Shown here: one piece after another, positions 29,087 to 38,665 of the stretch
Numbering within the stretch: position 1 is the stretch's first letter
Layout of the letters: each line of letters begins with the position of its first letter
Assembly: GCF_014697355.1 (NCBI RefSeq)
Contig: NZ_JACJRQ010000003.1
Span: forward strand, 248,001-312,000
Length of the DNA: 64,000 nucleotides
Direction of reading: 5' to 3'
Source: Nostoc calcicola FACHB-3891
Lineage (GTDB): Bacteria; Cyanobacteriota; Cyanobacteriia; Cyanobacteriales; Nostocaceae
Made by a program: the position numbers and the translations under genes
The notes under the pieces: model-generated
What the model was told of the DNA's origin: nothing
The model's input: the letters and a program-made list of their open reading frames with translations, nothing else
The model's database searches: none

Positions 29087-31939
29087 ATGAACTCACATCA
29101 TCCGATTTGGTCGCTCACACCTGAAGAAGTCTATAACAACTTAACAACAACTCCCCAAGGGCTGAATGAGGTTGAAGCTAATTTACGCATCAAACAATAC
29201 GGTTACAACGAATTGCCGGAACCGCAAACACGCTCTTTAATATTGCGCTTTCTCGATCAATTAACTCATTTCATGGCGCTTTTATTATGGGTTGCAGGAA
29301 TTTTAGCTTTTATTGCCGAAATTCCGGAGTTAGGTTGGGCTATCTGGGCAGTAATTTGGATTAATGCAATTTTTAGTTTTTGGCAGGAATTTCAAGCAGA
29401 AAAAGCTTTATCTGCATTAAAACAAGTATTACCTGCCCAAGTCAAAGTTTATCGCAATGGTTTGCTGTGTGTGGCACCTGCACGAGAGTTAGTTTCAGGA
29501 GATGTTATTCAGTTAGAAGAGGGAGATAAAATCTCCGCCGATGCACGACTGGTAGAAAGCCAGTCGTTTTATGTAGATGTCTCCGTTCTTACCGGAGAAT
29601 CACTACCTGTTTCTCGGTCGTGCGAACCCGTTACTACCGAAAATATACGTGGTTCGGATGCTCCTAACTTAGTATTTGCTGGTTCTACAGTTGCCGCAGG
29701 TCGGGGACTGGCAGTAGTTTATGCTACGGGTACGCATACTGAATTTGGTCAAGTCGCCCACCTAACTGCTAATGTCAAGCGCGAACCCAGCACTTTAGAA
29801 GTGCAGATTTCCAAAGTGGTTCACACAATTACGATCGTTGCGATCGCTATGGGTGTAGTTGTGTTTCTACTCACTAATATTTTAGTGGGTATGGGAATTA
29901 AGGAAAGCTTCATTTTTGCCATCGGGATCATCGTTGCGTTCGTGCCAGAAGGGTTACTACCAACAGTCAGCTTAGCTTTGGCAATTGGCGTCCAGCGAAT
30001 GGCAAAACAAAATGCACTAGTACGCCGTCTTTCAGCAGTGGAAACTTTGAGTGCAACGACGGTCATCTGCACTGACAAAACAGGGACTTTAACTAAAAAC
30101 GAAATGACCGTCCGCAAACTGTGGATTCCGGGTGCAGAAATTAATGTTACAGGAGTGGGTTACGAACCAAAAGGAGAAGTCGAAATTATCAATTCTGAGT
30201 ATCAACCCCAAGTAAAGTTACTATTGGCAGGTGCAGCACTTTGCTCAAATGCCCGGTTAAATCATCCCTCAGCTTCGAGTCAGTGGCAAGAATTGGGAGA
30301 CCCTACCGAAGCAGCCTTGTTAGTTGCTGCAATGAAAGCTGGCTTTAAATTGGAAGAGTTGCAGCACCAAGCGCCACGACTGCGAGAAATACCCTTTGAT
30401 TCCCATCGCCGGATGATGACGGTGTTACTCGAAGGTAGCTTAGAGTTCGATCCACAAGTACAAGCCACAACAGCACTTAAAACTCACGACTCGCTACTAA
30501 TATTTACTAAAGGCGCACCATTGGATGTGCTGGAACATTCTCGGTTTATCCTGCATAACGGACAACAGCAGCAATTAACAGAAGCACAACGCGCAAAAGT
30601 CAAGGCGGCAAACGATGAACTTGCAAGTCAAGGTTATCGTGTTTTGGGTGTGGCGACGCGGCAAGGAAGTAGGGAATTAGGCGAACAGGAAAACGCAACT
30701 TTAGAAGCAGACCTAACGTTTATCGGACTTGTGGCAATGATAGATCCACCTCGTCCGGAAGTTGCAGATGCGATCGCACTTTGTCATCATGCTGGCATCC
30801 AAGTCACCATGATTACAGGCGACTACGGTCTGACGGCAGCTGCGATCGCTCAAAAAATTGGTTTAATTAATAATGGCAAACCTAACGGTAAAAGCAGAGT
30901 CATCACAGGCGAACAATTGGGGCATCTTTCCAACGCCCAAGTACGCCAAATCCTCCACAAACAGAAACATGGCTTGGTATTTGCGCGGGTAATGCCCGAA
31001 CAAAAGTTAAGGCTTGTACAAGCGTATAAAGATTTAGGTCATGTAGTCGCCGTCACTGGTGATGGCGTGAATGATGCCCCGGCGTTACGCGCTGCAAATA
31101 TCGGTATTGCAATGGGTATGAATGGTACAGATGTCGCACGCGAAGCCGCTGATATTATTTTGGTTGATGACAACTTTGCCACCATCGTCACCGCTATTGA
31201 GCAAGGACGAGCAGTTTATCAAAATATCCGCAAGTTCATTACTTATATTCTTGCATCAAACATGGCGGAGTTTCTGCCGTTTTTAGCAATGGTGTTGTTT
31301 AAAATACCTCCAGCACTAGTAATTCTACAAATATTAGCAATTGATTTAGGAACCGATATGGTTCCAGCCCTCGCCTTAGGTGCAGAACGCCCAGAAAAAG
31401 GTTCCATGAGACAACCGCCGCGCCAAAAGTCCAAAGCATTGCTCGATTTACCGCTGATGCTGCGTGCTTATTGTTTCTTAGGCTTACTCGAAGGGTTAGC
31501 AGGGATGACGGGATTTTTCTTAGTTTGGTGGGCAAATGGTTATGGACTCACTCAATTACAAGCGGTAAATTCCAGTATTCTTTCGCACTCAGCCAGCGCC
31601 ACAACAATGGCAATTTACCACCAAGCAACAACTGTGACATTAGCTGCGATCGTTGCTTGTCAGGATGGCAACGTCTTTGCTTGTCGTTCCGAAAGAGTTT
31701 CAATTTTCCGGTTGGGTTTCTTTACAAACCGTTTAATTTGGTTAGGAATTGCAGTTGAGTGGGTGTTGATTTTGTCAATTATCTATTCTCCAACCTTGCA
31801 GAAAATCTTCTCAACTGCTGCTTTGCAACCTTCTCACTGGTTGGCGTTGCTTGTTTGCCCACCGTTGATTTTAATAGCCGATGAATTACGTAAGGCAATT
31901 GTGCGACGGGGAGGGCGGAGTGGGGAGATGGGGAGATGA
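29087..31939 (+). CDS. P-type cation-transporting ATPase (P2-like), 950 aa
   Basis: N-terminal cation ATPase domain (LTPEEVYNNLTTTPQGLNE), actuator motif LTGES near residue 170, phosphorylation site DKTGTLT with Asp330, nucleotide-binding MITGDYGLT, and hinge TGDGVNDAPALRAANIGIAMG. About ten helices, with FVPEGLLPT in M4. The family pumps Ca2+, Na+/K+ or Mg2+ using ATP; the ion cannot be assigned safely. It lies divergent from the DUF4327 gene and next to pfkA. A paralogue lies at 52308, on the far side of the same island. Confidence 0.92.
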   Translation: MNSHHPIWSLTPEEVYNNLTTTPQGLNEVEANLRIKQYGYNELPEPQTRSLILRFLDQLTHFMALLLWVAGILAFIAEIPELGWAIWAVIWINAIFSFWQEFQAEKALSALKQVLPAQVKVYRNGLLCVAPARELVSGDVIQLEEGDKISADARLVESQSFYVDVSVLTGESLPVSRSCEPVTTENIRGSDAPNLVFAGSTVAAGRGLAVVYATGTHTEFGQVAHLTANVKREPSTLEVQISKVVHTITIVAIAMGVVVFLLTNILVGMGIKESFIFAIGIIVAFVPEGLLPTVSLALAIGVQRMAKQNALVRRLSAVETLSATTVICTDKTGTLTKNEMTVRKLWIPGAEINVTGVGYEPKGEVEIINSEYQPQVKLLLAGAALCSNARLNHPSASSQWQELGDPTEAALLVAAMKAGFKLEELQHQAPRLREIPFDSHRRMMTVLLEGSLEFDPQVQATTALKTHDSLLIFTKGAPLDVLEHSRFILHNGQQQQLTEAQRAKVKAANDELASQGYRVLGVATRQGSRELGEQENATLEADLTFIGLVAMIDPPRPEVADAIALCHHAGIQVTMITGDYGLTAAAIAQKIGLINNGKPNGKSRVITGEQLGHLSNAQVRQILHKQKHGLVFARVMPEQKLRLVQAYKDLGHVVAVTGDGVNDAPALRAANIGIAMGMNGTDVAREAADIILVDDNFATIVTAIEQGRAVYQNIRKFITYILASNMAEFLPFLAMVLFKIPPALVILQILAIDLGTDMVPALALGAERPEKGSMRQPPRQKSKALLDLPLMLRAYCFLGLLEGLAGMTGFFLVWWANGYGLTQLQAVNSSILSHSASATTMAIYHQATTVTLAAIVACQDGNVFACRSERVSIFRLGFFTNRLIWLGIAVEWVLILSIIYSPTLQKIFSTAALQPSHWLALLVCPPLILIADELRKAIVRRGGRSGEMGR

Positions 31940-32077
31940 GGGAGGTGGGGAAGATGAGGGAGATGAGGGAAAATAACTCCTCACTCCTAACTCAACACTC
32001 AGCACTTTGCTATAGATTGCGAGGTGCGTTCTCTCCCGCTTTTTTATACGAGACACTCCGCAAACCCTAACGCCAAT

Positions 32078-33142
32078 TTACTCCCCGACATAAATACTTA
32101 ATGCACGCGCTGTTTGCACTAAAAAATTATTGGAATCTACAAGACATGGACTACTAGCTAAGACTGTTTCTAAAGGAACTGCTACAACTTGTCCATTTTG
32201 CCAAGCTACCATTTGTGCAGATTGCCCATCAGCTAATAAATCTACGGCGGCTTTACCAAAAGCGGTTGCGATTAAACGGTCTAAAGCTGAGGGAATTCCA
32301 CCTCGTTGGATGTGTCCTAAAACGGAAACCCGAATGTCAATTTCATTGTTAGTGCGACAGCGAAGTTCATCGGCAATATATTGACCCATACCACAGGATG
32401 GCTTTTCGCAGGATGGCTGGCTGGATGAATCGCCTGCTATTTGAATGCCTTCTGCCACAACGACAATTGCAAATCTGCGTCCCCAGCGATCGCGTAATTC
32501 TGCTAAATGTTCGCATACACCTTTGATTTTGTAGGGAATTTCGGGAATCAAAATCACATCTGCACCACCTGCAATGCCAGACTGTAGCGCTAAATGTCCT
32601 GCTGTGCGTCCCATGACTTCCACAATCATCACGCGATCGTGACTGGCTGCTGTAAATGTCAAACGATTTAAGGCATCAACAATTGTATTGACGGCAGTAT
32701 CAAACCCAACTACTCTTTCTGTTTTGCCAACATCATTATCAATTGTTTTCGGAATGGCCACAAAGTTCCAGTTTCCTTGCTTTTGCAGTTGGTTGAGAAT
32801 TGCTAAACTCCCATCTCCACCAATAGCAATCAAGGCATCTAATTCTAAAGCATGGTAACCAGCAACAATCTCTTCAATATGAGCCAAAGTATCTCCCTTG
32901 TTGATGCTACCCAGAATCGTGCCTCCCATATTCAACAAAGGGTCAATACCACGTAGGTCTAGACCATGTATGCTCAGAGGAATTGCCTTTCTCTCTAAAA
33001 GCCCTCTAGTTGCATAAGGAATACCCACTACCTGCCAGTTATAAGTAAGGGTGGCATGACTAACAACCGCTCGAATTACAGCATTGAGTCCGGGACAATC
33101 ACCACCACTGGTCAAAATGCCAAGTCGTTTTTGCATAGTCAT
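32078..33142 (-). CDS. pfkA: 6-phosphofructokinase
   Basis: A 354-residue phosphofructokinase that phosphorylates fructose-6-phosphate, the committed step of glycolysis. Visible motifs: ILTSGGDCPGLNAVIRA at the N-terminus, AIGGDGSLAIL, PKTIDNDVGKTE with the catalytic Asp, and EVMGRTAGHLAL. Gly in GGDG points to ATP as donor, while Lys in PKTIDND is more like PPi-dependent and mixed-group enzymes. ATG 33142 was chosen because GAGG is close upstream; ATG 33136 is an alternative. The tandem motif lies about 280 bp upstream, beyond a G-rich repeat. Confidence 0.94.
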   Translation of the reverse strand: MTMQKRLGILTSGGDCPGLNAVIRAVVSHATLTYNWQVVGIPYATRGLLERKAIPLSIHGLDLRGIDPLLNMGGTILGSINKGDTLAHIEEIVAGYHALELDALIAIGGDGSLAILNQLQKQGNWNFVAIPKTIDNDVGKTERVVGFDTAVNTIVDALNRLTFTAASHDRVMIVEVMGRTAGHLALQSGIAGGADVILIPEIPYKIKGVCEHLAELRDRWGRRFAIVVVAEGIQIAGDSSSQPSCEKPSCGMGQYIADELRCRTNNEIDIRVSVLGHIQRGGIPSALDRLIATAFGKAAVDLLADGQSAQMVAWQNGQVVAVPLETVLASSPCLVDSNNFLVQTARALSIYVGE

Positions 33143-33207
33143 CACACCTCAAGAAGAAAAGCAGAGGGCAGTCCCGATGAAAAAATTTCATAGCCAAGCA
33201 TGAAAAT

Positions 33208-33280
33208 GGGCAGGGGGCAGGGAGCAGGGGGCAGGGGGCAGGGGGCAGGGGGCAGGGAGCAGGGGGCAGGGGGCAGGGGG
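33208..33280 (+). repeat. GGGGCAG heptamer repeat, potential G-quadruplex
   Basis: About ten near-perfect copies of GGGGGCA/GGGAGCA in the leader of pfkA (C-rich on its coding strand). Short tandem heptamers are characteristic of filamentous cyanobacteria. The runs of G could form a quadruplex on the plus strand. Confidence 0.85.
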
Positions 33281-33423
33281 AATTAGGGTATTGAGGTATC
33301 TACATCGATATCGGTCGAAGTAGTATTTTCAAGTCAGCAAGAAAGTAGGAGGCAGAAGACGGCAATTCTTCTACCTCATTGTTGAACCCTGTTTTAGCTA
33401 CCTCTTGAGGTTAAGTCAAAAAT

Positions 33424-33440
33424 CTGAGGAAGTTGTGAGG
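33424..33440 (-). promoter_or_regulatory. 17-bp tandem motif upstream of pfkA
   Basis: On the minus strand CCTCACAACTTCCTCAG, half-sites 11 bp apart, about 280 bp before the pfkA start. It lies 93 bp from the oppositely oriented hoxE copy. Confidence 0.55.
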
Positions 33441-33533
33441 ATCTAACTAAAGTATTACGTATCTTTCAAACTCTTCTCTCTGTGTCCTTGCGTCCCCATC
33501 TGTAATCCTATTTTGGAGAATTGGTATTACTTT

Positions 33534-33550
33534 CCTCACAAGTTTCTCAA
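33534..33550 (+). promoter_or_regulatory. 17-bp tandem motif upstream of hoxE
   Basis: CCTCACAAGTTTCTCAA, CTCA half-sites at 33535 and 33546, 66 bp before the hoxE start codon. Confidence 0.62.
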
Positions 33551-33616
33551 ATTGTTCTCCTATCATTTTAACTCTGAGAGGCAGAACATTCTGAAGTTCT
33601 AAAAAAGGCTCAAAAG

Positions 33617-34129
33617 ATGAATTCAGCAACTGCTGCTAAAACTAAAAACACAGCAAAAGATAAGCGCTTTAAAATGCTGGATGCAACTATCAAACGCTAC
33701 CAGTATCAACAAGATGCACTCATTGAGATATTGCATAAAGCGCAGGAACTTTTTGGTTATTTAGAAAACGATGTATTAATTTACGTTGCTCACAATCTCA
33801 AACTGCCACCTAGTCGAGTTTATGGTGTTGCCACGTTCTACCATTTGTTTTCACTTGCACCTAGTGGGGTACATACCTGTGTAGTCTGTACGGGTACAGC
33901 TTGTTATGTCAAAGGCGCTGAAGCTATCTTGGCAAATTTGGAAAAATCTATTCATATACACCCTGGTGAAACTACGGCAGATAATCAAATTTCACTATTA
34001 ACAGCAAGGTGTTTGGGTGCCTGTGGAATTGCCCCTGCTGTAGTATTTGATGGCACAGTTATAGGCAATCAAACTGCTGAATTAGTTAGCGATCGCATCA
34101 AGGGTTGGTTGCAAGATGGATCTACCTGA
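33617..34129 (+). CDS. hoxE: Bidirectional NiFe hydrogenase diaphorase subunit HoxE
   Basis: A 170-residue NuoE-like subunit carrying one [2Fe-2S] cluster in a thioredoxin-like fold. Ligands: the CTGTAC pair near residues 96-101 and the RCLGAC pair near residues 136-141. The N-terminal helical part contains LIEILHKAQELFGYL and PPSRVYGVATFYHLF, conserved in NuoE/HoxE. HoxE links HoxF/HoxU to ferredoxin or NAD(P)H. It opens the hox group behind the tandem motif and overlaps the next gene by 14 bp. Confidence 0.95.
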   Translation: MNSATAAKTKNTAKDKRFKMLDATIKRYQYQQDALIEILHKAQELFGYLENDVLIYVAHNLKLPPSRVYGVATFYHLFSLAPSGVHTCVVCTGTACYVKGAEAILANLEKSIHIHPGETTADNQISLLTARCLGACGIAPAVVFDGTVIGNQTAELVSDRIKGWLQDGST

Positions 34130-34415
34130 GTTAATTGAAATGGGCCCTAGCGAGCTACATACCATACAGCTATGCACAAATATAGTTTGTTACGCAAAAG
34201 GCGCTCCAACTATCCTGGCACATCTAGAAAAATTTTTCGAGATAAATTCTGGTGAAACCACGGCAAATAATCAAATTTTACTTCTAACAACAAAGTGTTT
34301 AGGTGCCTGTGAAATTGCGCCTGCTGTAGCATTCGATGGCACAATTTTAGGCAATCAAACTGCTGAATTAGTTGGCGATCGCATCAAAGGATGGTTGCAA
34401 GATGGATCTACCTGA
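34116..34415 (+). CDS. Stand-alone HoxE-type [2Fe-2S] domain from tandem duplication
   Basis: A 99-residue protein produced by duplication of the 3' half of hoxE plus the hoxE/hoxF junction (unit 286 bp). It begins MDLPELIEM, a copy of the HoxF N-terminus, then continues into a HoxE C-terminal domain ending GWLQDGST exactly as HoxE does. All four cluster cysteines are retained (CTNIVC and KCLGAC), although the protein has diverged by many substitutions, which argues against simple decay. It overlaps hoxE and hoxF by 14 bp on each side, so it is likely translated by coupling. It may be an extra ferredoxin-like electron carrier, or a non-functional relic. Confidence 0.75.
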   Translation: MDLPELIEMGPSELHTIQLCTNIVCYAKGAPTILAHLEKFFEINSGETTANNQILLLTTKCLGACEIAPAVAFDGTILGNQTAELVGDRIKGWLQDGST

Positions 34416-36012
34416 GTTAATAGAAATTGCTCAAAAAGAACGTACTTTAGAGAAACCTGTGCAAATTCGCTGTTGTGTTGCAGCTGGTTGTCTGTCTGCA
34501 AATTCACAAGCCGTCAAACAGCGTTTAGAAGAAGCTGTAACGGCAGAAAATTTGGCAGAAAAAGTGGAAGTTCGTGGTGTTGGTTGTATGCGTTTGTGCT
34601 GTCAAGGACCATTAGTAGAAGTGGGGAGTGGGGAAGAGTCTAAGGAATCTCCATCTAATAAATTGTATGAAAAAGTTACACCTGATGATGCACTCTCAAT
34701 TGTCGCCGCTATCAATGGAGGAGAGACAACAGTCAAACAGGGGGATTTAACGCATCCATTTTTTACACACCAAATGCCGATTGTTTTAGAAAACAGTGGC
34801 AAAATCGATCCAGAACGCATTCAATCTTATATTGGCGCCCAAGGTTATAGAGGGCTTTACCATGTCTTGCGAGAGATGAAAGCCAACGAAGTAGTCGATA
34901 CGATTACTCGCAGTGGTTTACGAGGACGTGGTGGTGCTGGTTACCCTACAGGTTTGAAATGGGCAACCGTGGCCAAAGCACAAGGAGAAGGCAAATTTGT
35001 CATCTGCAATGCTGATGAAGGAGATCCCGGTGCATTTATGGATCGCAGTGTCCTAGAAAGCGATCCCCATCGTGTTTTGGAAGGAATGGCGATCGCAGCT
35101 TACGCTGTCGGCGCAAATCAAGGCTACATCTACATCCGGGCAGAATATCCGGTTGCGATTAATCGTCTACAAACTGCCATTCACCAAGCCCAACGTCTTG
35201 GTATCTTGGGTAGTCAAATTTTCGATTCTCGATTTGATTTTAAAATTGATATTCGTATTGGTGCTGGGGCTTACGTGTGTGGTGAAGAAACTGCCTTAAT
35301 GGCTTCTATTGAAGGTAAACGCGGTACCCCTCATCCCCGTCCGCCCTACCCGGCTGAGTCTGGTTTATGGGGTCATCCTACCTTAATTAATAACGTTGAA
35401 ACCTACGCTAATGTTGCACCCATTATCCGCAAAGGTGCTGACTGGTTCGCTAGCATTGGCACCCAAAAAAGCAAAGGTACAAAGGTTTTTGCGTTGGCAG
35501 GCAAAATCCGTAACACTGGTTTAATAGAAGTACCAATGGGAACTTCATTAAAGCAAATTGTGGAAGCAATGGGCGGTGGCGTACCAGATGGCGGTGTGGT
35601 AAAAGCTGTGCAAACTGGTGGCCCTTCTGGGGGATGTATTCCGGCATCAGCTTTTGAGAGCATAGTGGATTATGAGTCACTGACTCAACTTGGTTCGATG
35701 ATGGGTTCCGGTGGGATGATTGTTATGGATGAAACTACCAACATGGTGGATGTCGCCCGCTTTTTCATGGAATTTTGCATGGATGAATCTTGCGGTAAGT
35801 GTATTCCCTGTCGGGTAGGAACGGTGCAGTTATATAAATTGTTATCCAAGATTAGTGAAGGTAAGGCATCCTTCGCTGATTTGGAACTGCTAGAAGAACT
35901 ATGCGACATGGTGAAACATACCAGCTTGTGTGGTCTTGGTCAATCTGCACCCAATCCAGTATTTAGTACCTTGCGTTATTTCCGCGATGAGTATTTGGCT
36001 TTGGTTAGTTAA
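34402..36012 (+). CDS. hoxF: Bidirectional hydrogenase diaphorase subunit HoxF
   Basis: A 536-residue NuoF-like flavoprotein that oxidises or reduces NAD(P)H. Domains: N-terminal thioredoxin-like [2Fe-2S] part ([10 protein letters not shown] and CMRLCCQGP), the FMN/NADH region [16 protein letters not shown] and [14 protein letters not shown], and the C-terminal [4Fe-4S] site [13 protein letters not shown] with the later CGLG. I start at ATG 34402 ([11 protein letters not shown]), as in other HoxF proteins, rather than the upstream in-frame alternative at 34372. Its start overlaps the duplicated HoxE-like gene. Confidence 0.95.
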   Translation: MDLPELIEIAQKERTLEKPVQIRCCVAAGCLSANSQAVKQRLEEAVTAENLAEKVEVRGVGCMRLCCQGPLVEVGSGEESKESPSNKLYEKVTPDDALSIVAAINGGETTVKQGDLTHPFFTHQMPIVLENSGKIDPERIQSYIGAQGYRGLYHVLREMKANEVVDTITRSGLRGRGGAGYPTGLKWATVAKAQGEGKFVICNADEGDPGAFMDRSVLESDPHRVLEGMAIAAYAVGANQGYIYIRAEYPVAINRLQTAIHQAQRLGILGSQIFDSRFDFKIDIRIGAGAYVCGEETALMASIEGKRGTPHPRPPYPAESGLWGHPTLINNVETYANVAPIIRKGADWFASIGTQKSKGTKVFALAGKIRNTGLIEVPMGTSLKQIVEAMGGGVPDGGVVKAVQTGGPSGGCIPASAFESIVDYESLTQLGSMMGSGGMIVMDETTNMVDVARFFMEFCMDESCGKCIPCRVGTVQLYKLLSKISEGKASFADLELLEELCDMVKHTSLCGLGQSAPNPVFSTLRYFRDEYLALVS

Positions 36013-36107
36013 TTGAAACGCAAAGAGGCGCGGAGGTTAACGCAAAGGTACGCAAAGTATGTTTTTGTCGGTTCTCTAAAAATTTAGGCATCAAAGATAA
36101 ATAAGAA

Positions 36108-36824
36108 ATGGTTGTAAAAACTTTAACAGTTAATGAACAATTAATTAGTGCCCGTGAGGAGGAAACTATTCTCCAAGCGGCGCAAGATGCAGGGATTCAT
36201 ATTCCGACTTTGTGTCATTTGGAAGGAGTTGGAGATGTTGGGGCTTGTCGGCTTTGTTTGGTGGAAATTGCTGGTAGTAATAAATTGCAACCTGCTTGTG
36301 TAACGAAAGTTACTGAGGGTATGGAGGTGCAAACGAATAGCGATCGCCTGCAAAATTATCGCCGCACAATTATAGAAATGCTCTTTGCTGAAGGCAATCA
36401 TATTTGCTCGGTGTGCGTTGCTAATGGTAATTGCGAATTGCAAGATTTGGCAATTGAAATGGGTATGGATCGTGTGCGGTTGGATTATCAATATCCTAAT
36501 CGCAAAGTTGATGTTTCTCACCATCGCTTTGGCGTTGACCACAACCGTTGTGTTCTTTGCACTCGTTGCGTGCGTGTTTGTGACGAAATTGAAGGAGCGC
36601 ACACTTGGGATATGGCAGGTAGGGGGACAAATTCCCATGTCATTACCGATTTAAATCAACCTTGGGGAACTTCGCAAACTTGTACTTCCTGCGGTAAATG
36701 CGTGAATGCTTGCCCAACAGGTGCGCTTTTTGACAAAGGATCGAGCGTTGGTGAAATGAAACACGATCGCGCCAAACTTGATTTTTTAGTTACAGCAAGG
36801 GAAAAACAGCAATGGTTTGTTTAG
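36108..36824 (+). CDS. hoxU: Bidirectional hydrogenase diaphorase subunit HoxU
   Basis: A 238-residue NuoG-N-terminal-like subunit with several iron-sulfur clusters. The N-terminal [2Fe-2S] ferredoxin domain has C-x10-CRLC and a later Cys ([19 protein letters not shown]). The middle His/Cys [4Fe-4S] motif includes [14 protein letters not shown], and the two [4Fe-4S] ferredoxin motifs are [13 protein letters not shown] and [14 protein letters not shown]. It passes electrons between HoxF and HoxY. A 95-bp gap with an ACGCAAAG-type dispersed repeat separates it from hoxF. Confidence 0.95.
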   Translation: MVVKTLTVNEQLISAREEETILQAAQDAGIHIPTLCHLEGVGDVGACRLCLVEIAGSNKLQPACVTKVTEGMEVQTNSDRLQNYRRTIIEMLFAEGNHICSVCVANGNCELQDLAIEMGMDRVRLDYQYPNRKVDVSHHRFGVDHNRCVLCTRCVRVCDEIEGAHTWDMAGRGTNSHVITDLNQPWGTSQTCTSCGKCVNACPTGALFDKGSSVGEMKHDRAKLDFLVTAREKQQWFV

Positions 36825-36930
36825 CTGGCGATCGTGAATTCAACCAATTCTCTAAATTCCGTAACATCTTCAAACCTTGAAACCTAAATTTTATTAATTA
36901 CGAATTACGAATTACAAAGGGGTAAATCAA

Positions 36931-37455
36931 ATGTTACGCCGCATCTTAAAAATATTTTGGTGGCTTTTCTTGCTGGGAATATTAACAATATATATATATG
37001 TGGGTTTAGCAAGTTTCACATCTAAACAAGTAATTGCTGCTGTCGTTCAATTAGAAGAATCGCCACAAGAAAGAATTTATCGCTCACAGGAAAAATTGAA
37101 CGATCAATTAGGAAATTATTGGCAGGTTGTTCTGTTTAAGCGAGTTGATTCTAATAGCCATAAAATATCTTCCATAAATCTCCGCTTGGTGGGATTTACC
37201 GGTTCTCAGGAACTTCCCCATCCTTTACCACTGAAAATTACTACCGATACAGGTAAAGTATTGACTGCTCCCGATATTTTCCTCGATGAAGCACCAGCAC
37301 CAACCATCGCTCAGTATGACTTTAAGGATGTTTTGCCTCAATTACCAACTCAAGAATTGTTGATTGGTATACCTGTAGGTAAACAAAACTTCATCAATCT
37401 TTCAATCCCCGAAGATGTTGTGGAGGAATGGCAAGAAATTGCCCTAAAGTCCTGA
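36931..37455 (+). CDS. DUF3122-like protein in the hox cluster
   Basis: A 174-residue protein with one N-terminal membrane anchor (residues about 5-27) and an exported beta-rich part. The block YRSQEKLNDQLGNYWQVVLF and SINLRLVGFTGSQEL resemble the cyanobacterial DUF3122 family (from memory). There are no cofactor motifs. Its position between hoxU and hoxY suggests coexpression with the hydrogenase, but no direct role can be inferred. Confidence 0.7.
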   Translation: MLRRILKIFWWLFLLGILTIYIYVGLASFTSKQVIAAVVQLEESPQERIYRSQEKLNDQLGNYWQVVLFKRVDSNSHKISSINLRLVGFTGSQELPHPLPLKITTDTGKVLTAPDIFLDEAPAPTIAQYDFKDVLPQLPTQELLIGIPVGKQNFINLSIPEDVVEEWQEIALKS

Positions 37456-37503
37456 ATCCTAATATCAAAATTTATTTTCTTCCCATTTATACTTTGATAA
37501 AAA

Positions 37504-38049
37504 ATGGCTCGTTTAAAATTAGCAACGGTTTGGTTAGGCGGGTGTTCTGGCTGTCATATGTCTTTTCTCGATTTGGATGAATGGCTGATTGATTTAGCAG
37601 AACAAGTGGATTTAGTTTTTAGTCCTTTTGTTGATGCTAAAGAATATCCCCAAGGAGTGGATGTGGTGTTAGTTGAGGGTGCAGTTGCTAATGAAGAACA
37701 CCTGGAAATGATTCAGAGAGTAAGAGAGCGATCGCAAATTCTTGTTTCTTTTGGCGATTGTGCTGTCACTGGTAATGTTACCGCTTTACGCAACCCTTTA
37801 GGTAGTGCCGAACCTGTACTTCAACGTTGTTACATCGAAGCAGCGGATATTTACGGCACAATCCCCCATGAACCTGGTATTGTCCCAACCTTATTAGATA
37901 AAGTCATACCAGTACATAGAGTAGTATTAGTTGATATTTATTTACCAGGGTGTCCACCTAATGCAACTCGAATTAAAGCAGTGTTAGAGCCACTGTTAAG
38001 AGGAGAAAAACCACTGCTTGAAGGACGCGAATTTATCAAGTTTGGTTAA
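37504..38049 (+). CDS. hoxY: Bidirectional NiFe hydrogenase small subunit HoxY
   Basis: A 181-residue short small subunit with the proximal [4Fe-4S] site: GGCSGCHMSF (Cys14 and Cys17), GDCAVTG and PGCPPN. It lacks the C-terminal extra clusters and Tat signal of uptake hydrogenases, as expected for a cytoplasmic Hox enzyme. It pairs with HoxH, which here lies 1.7 kb downstream beyond two other genes. Confidence 0.95.
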   Translation: MARLKLATVWLGGCSGCHMSFLDLDEWLIDLAEQVDLVFSPFVDAKEYPQGVDVVLVEGAVANEEHLEMIQRVRERSQILVSFGDCAVTGNVTALRNPLGSAEPVLQRCYIEAADIYGTIPHEPGIVPTLLDKVIPVHRVVLVDIYLPGCPPNATRIKAVLEPLLRGEKPLLEGREFIKFG

Positions 38050-38151
38050 CTTCACAAGTTACTCAAATTCTTTATCTAAGGTAAAAGGGACTGGGGACTG
38101 GGGAATTACCAGTGTGGGACGAGTGGGAGAGGTGGGAAGCTTTTTTATAAT

Positions 38152-38196
38152 CTCCCTCATCTCCCTCATCTCCCTCATCTCCCTCATCTCCCTCAT
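38152..38196 (+). repeat. Five tandem 9-mers CTCCCTCAT
   Basis: Exact repeats between hoxY and the next gene. Because 9 is a multiple of three, they read as ISL repeats in the frame of the downstream gene, artificially extending its ORF. Confidence 0.9.
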
Positions 38197-38212
38197 CCCC
38201 CAAATTATGGTT

Positions 38213-38665
38213 ATGACAGTTAATTATCGGGAAAGAATCATTGCTCTTTGGACAGTATTTCTATTAGGAACACTGTTTCATACACAACTAGGTTTAATGC
38301 CGCTTTTTCACAGTTTACCTGTTGTCGAATCTCAAAAAGCTGCAAATATCAATGATATTTTTGGAATTATGTGGTTGATGTTGGGCTTTTTTGTCCTACC
38401 AATGCTAGCAATTATTGGTACTGCTTTTACCGATTCAAAGCGTTATCGAATGATTCATTTTGGCTTAACCATCTTTTACAGCATCATGAACTTACTACAT
38501 GTGATTTTAGATTTATTTGTCCAGCCAGTTCTCTGGTATCAGATAGCCTTGATGGTCTTTTTAGTGATTGTAGGTTTATTGTTAAACATTACTGCTTTTA
38601 AATGGATGCGGCTGCAACCTATAGCGAATAAATCCCAAAGAAATGTAGAACACTCACCTTTTTAG
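38213..38665 (+). CDS. Four-helix membrane protein in the hox cluster
   Basis: A 150-residue protein with four hydrophobic helices (residues about 9-32, 45-67, 76-98 and 103-125). Histidines fall in helices 1 and 3 (LLGTLFHTQLG, MIHFG, LLHVIL), so heme or metal binding is conceivable but unproven. The ORF stays open upstream to 38018, but that part encodes the 9-mer repeat; the first plausible starts are ATG 38207 or 38213. I do not recognise the family. Placed between hoxY and the CBS-CP12 gene. Confidence 0.65.
   Translation: MTVNYRERIIALWTVFLLGTLFHTQLGLMPLFHSLPVVESQKAANINDIFGIMWLMLGFFVLPMLAIIGTAFTDSKRYRMIHFGLTIFYSIMNLLHVILDLFVQPVLWYQIALMVFLVIVGLLLNITAFKWMRLQPIANKSQRNVEHSPF

Noticed and set aside
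38018..38206. N-terminal extension of the four-helix protein with ISL repeats.
   Set aside because: It is encoded by a 9-mer DNA repeat and overlaps the end of hoxY; starts at 38207 or 38213 are more credible.
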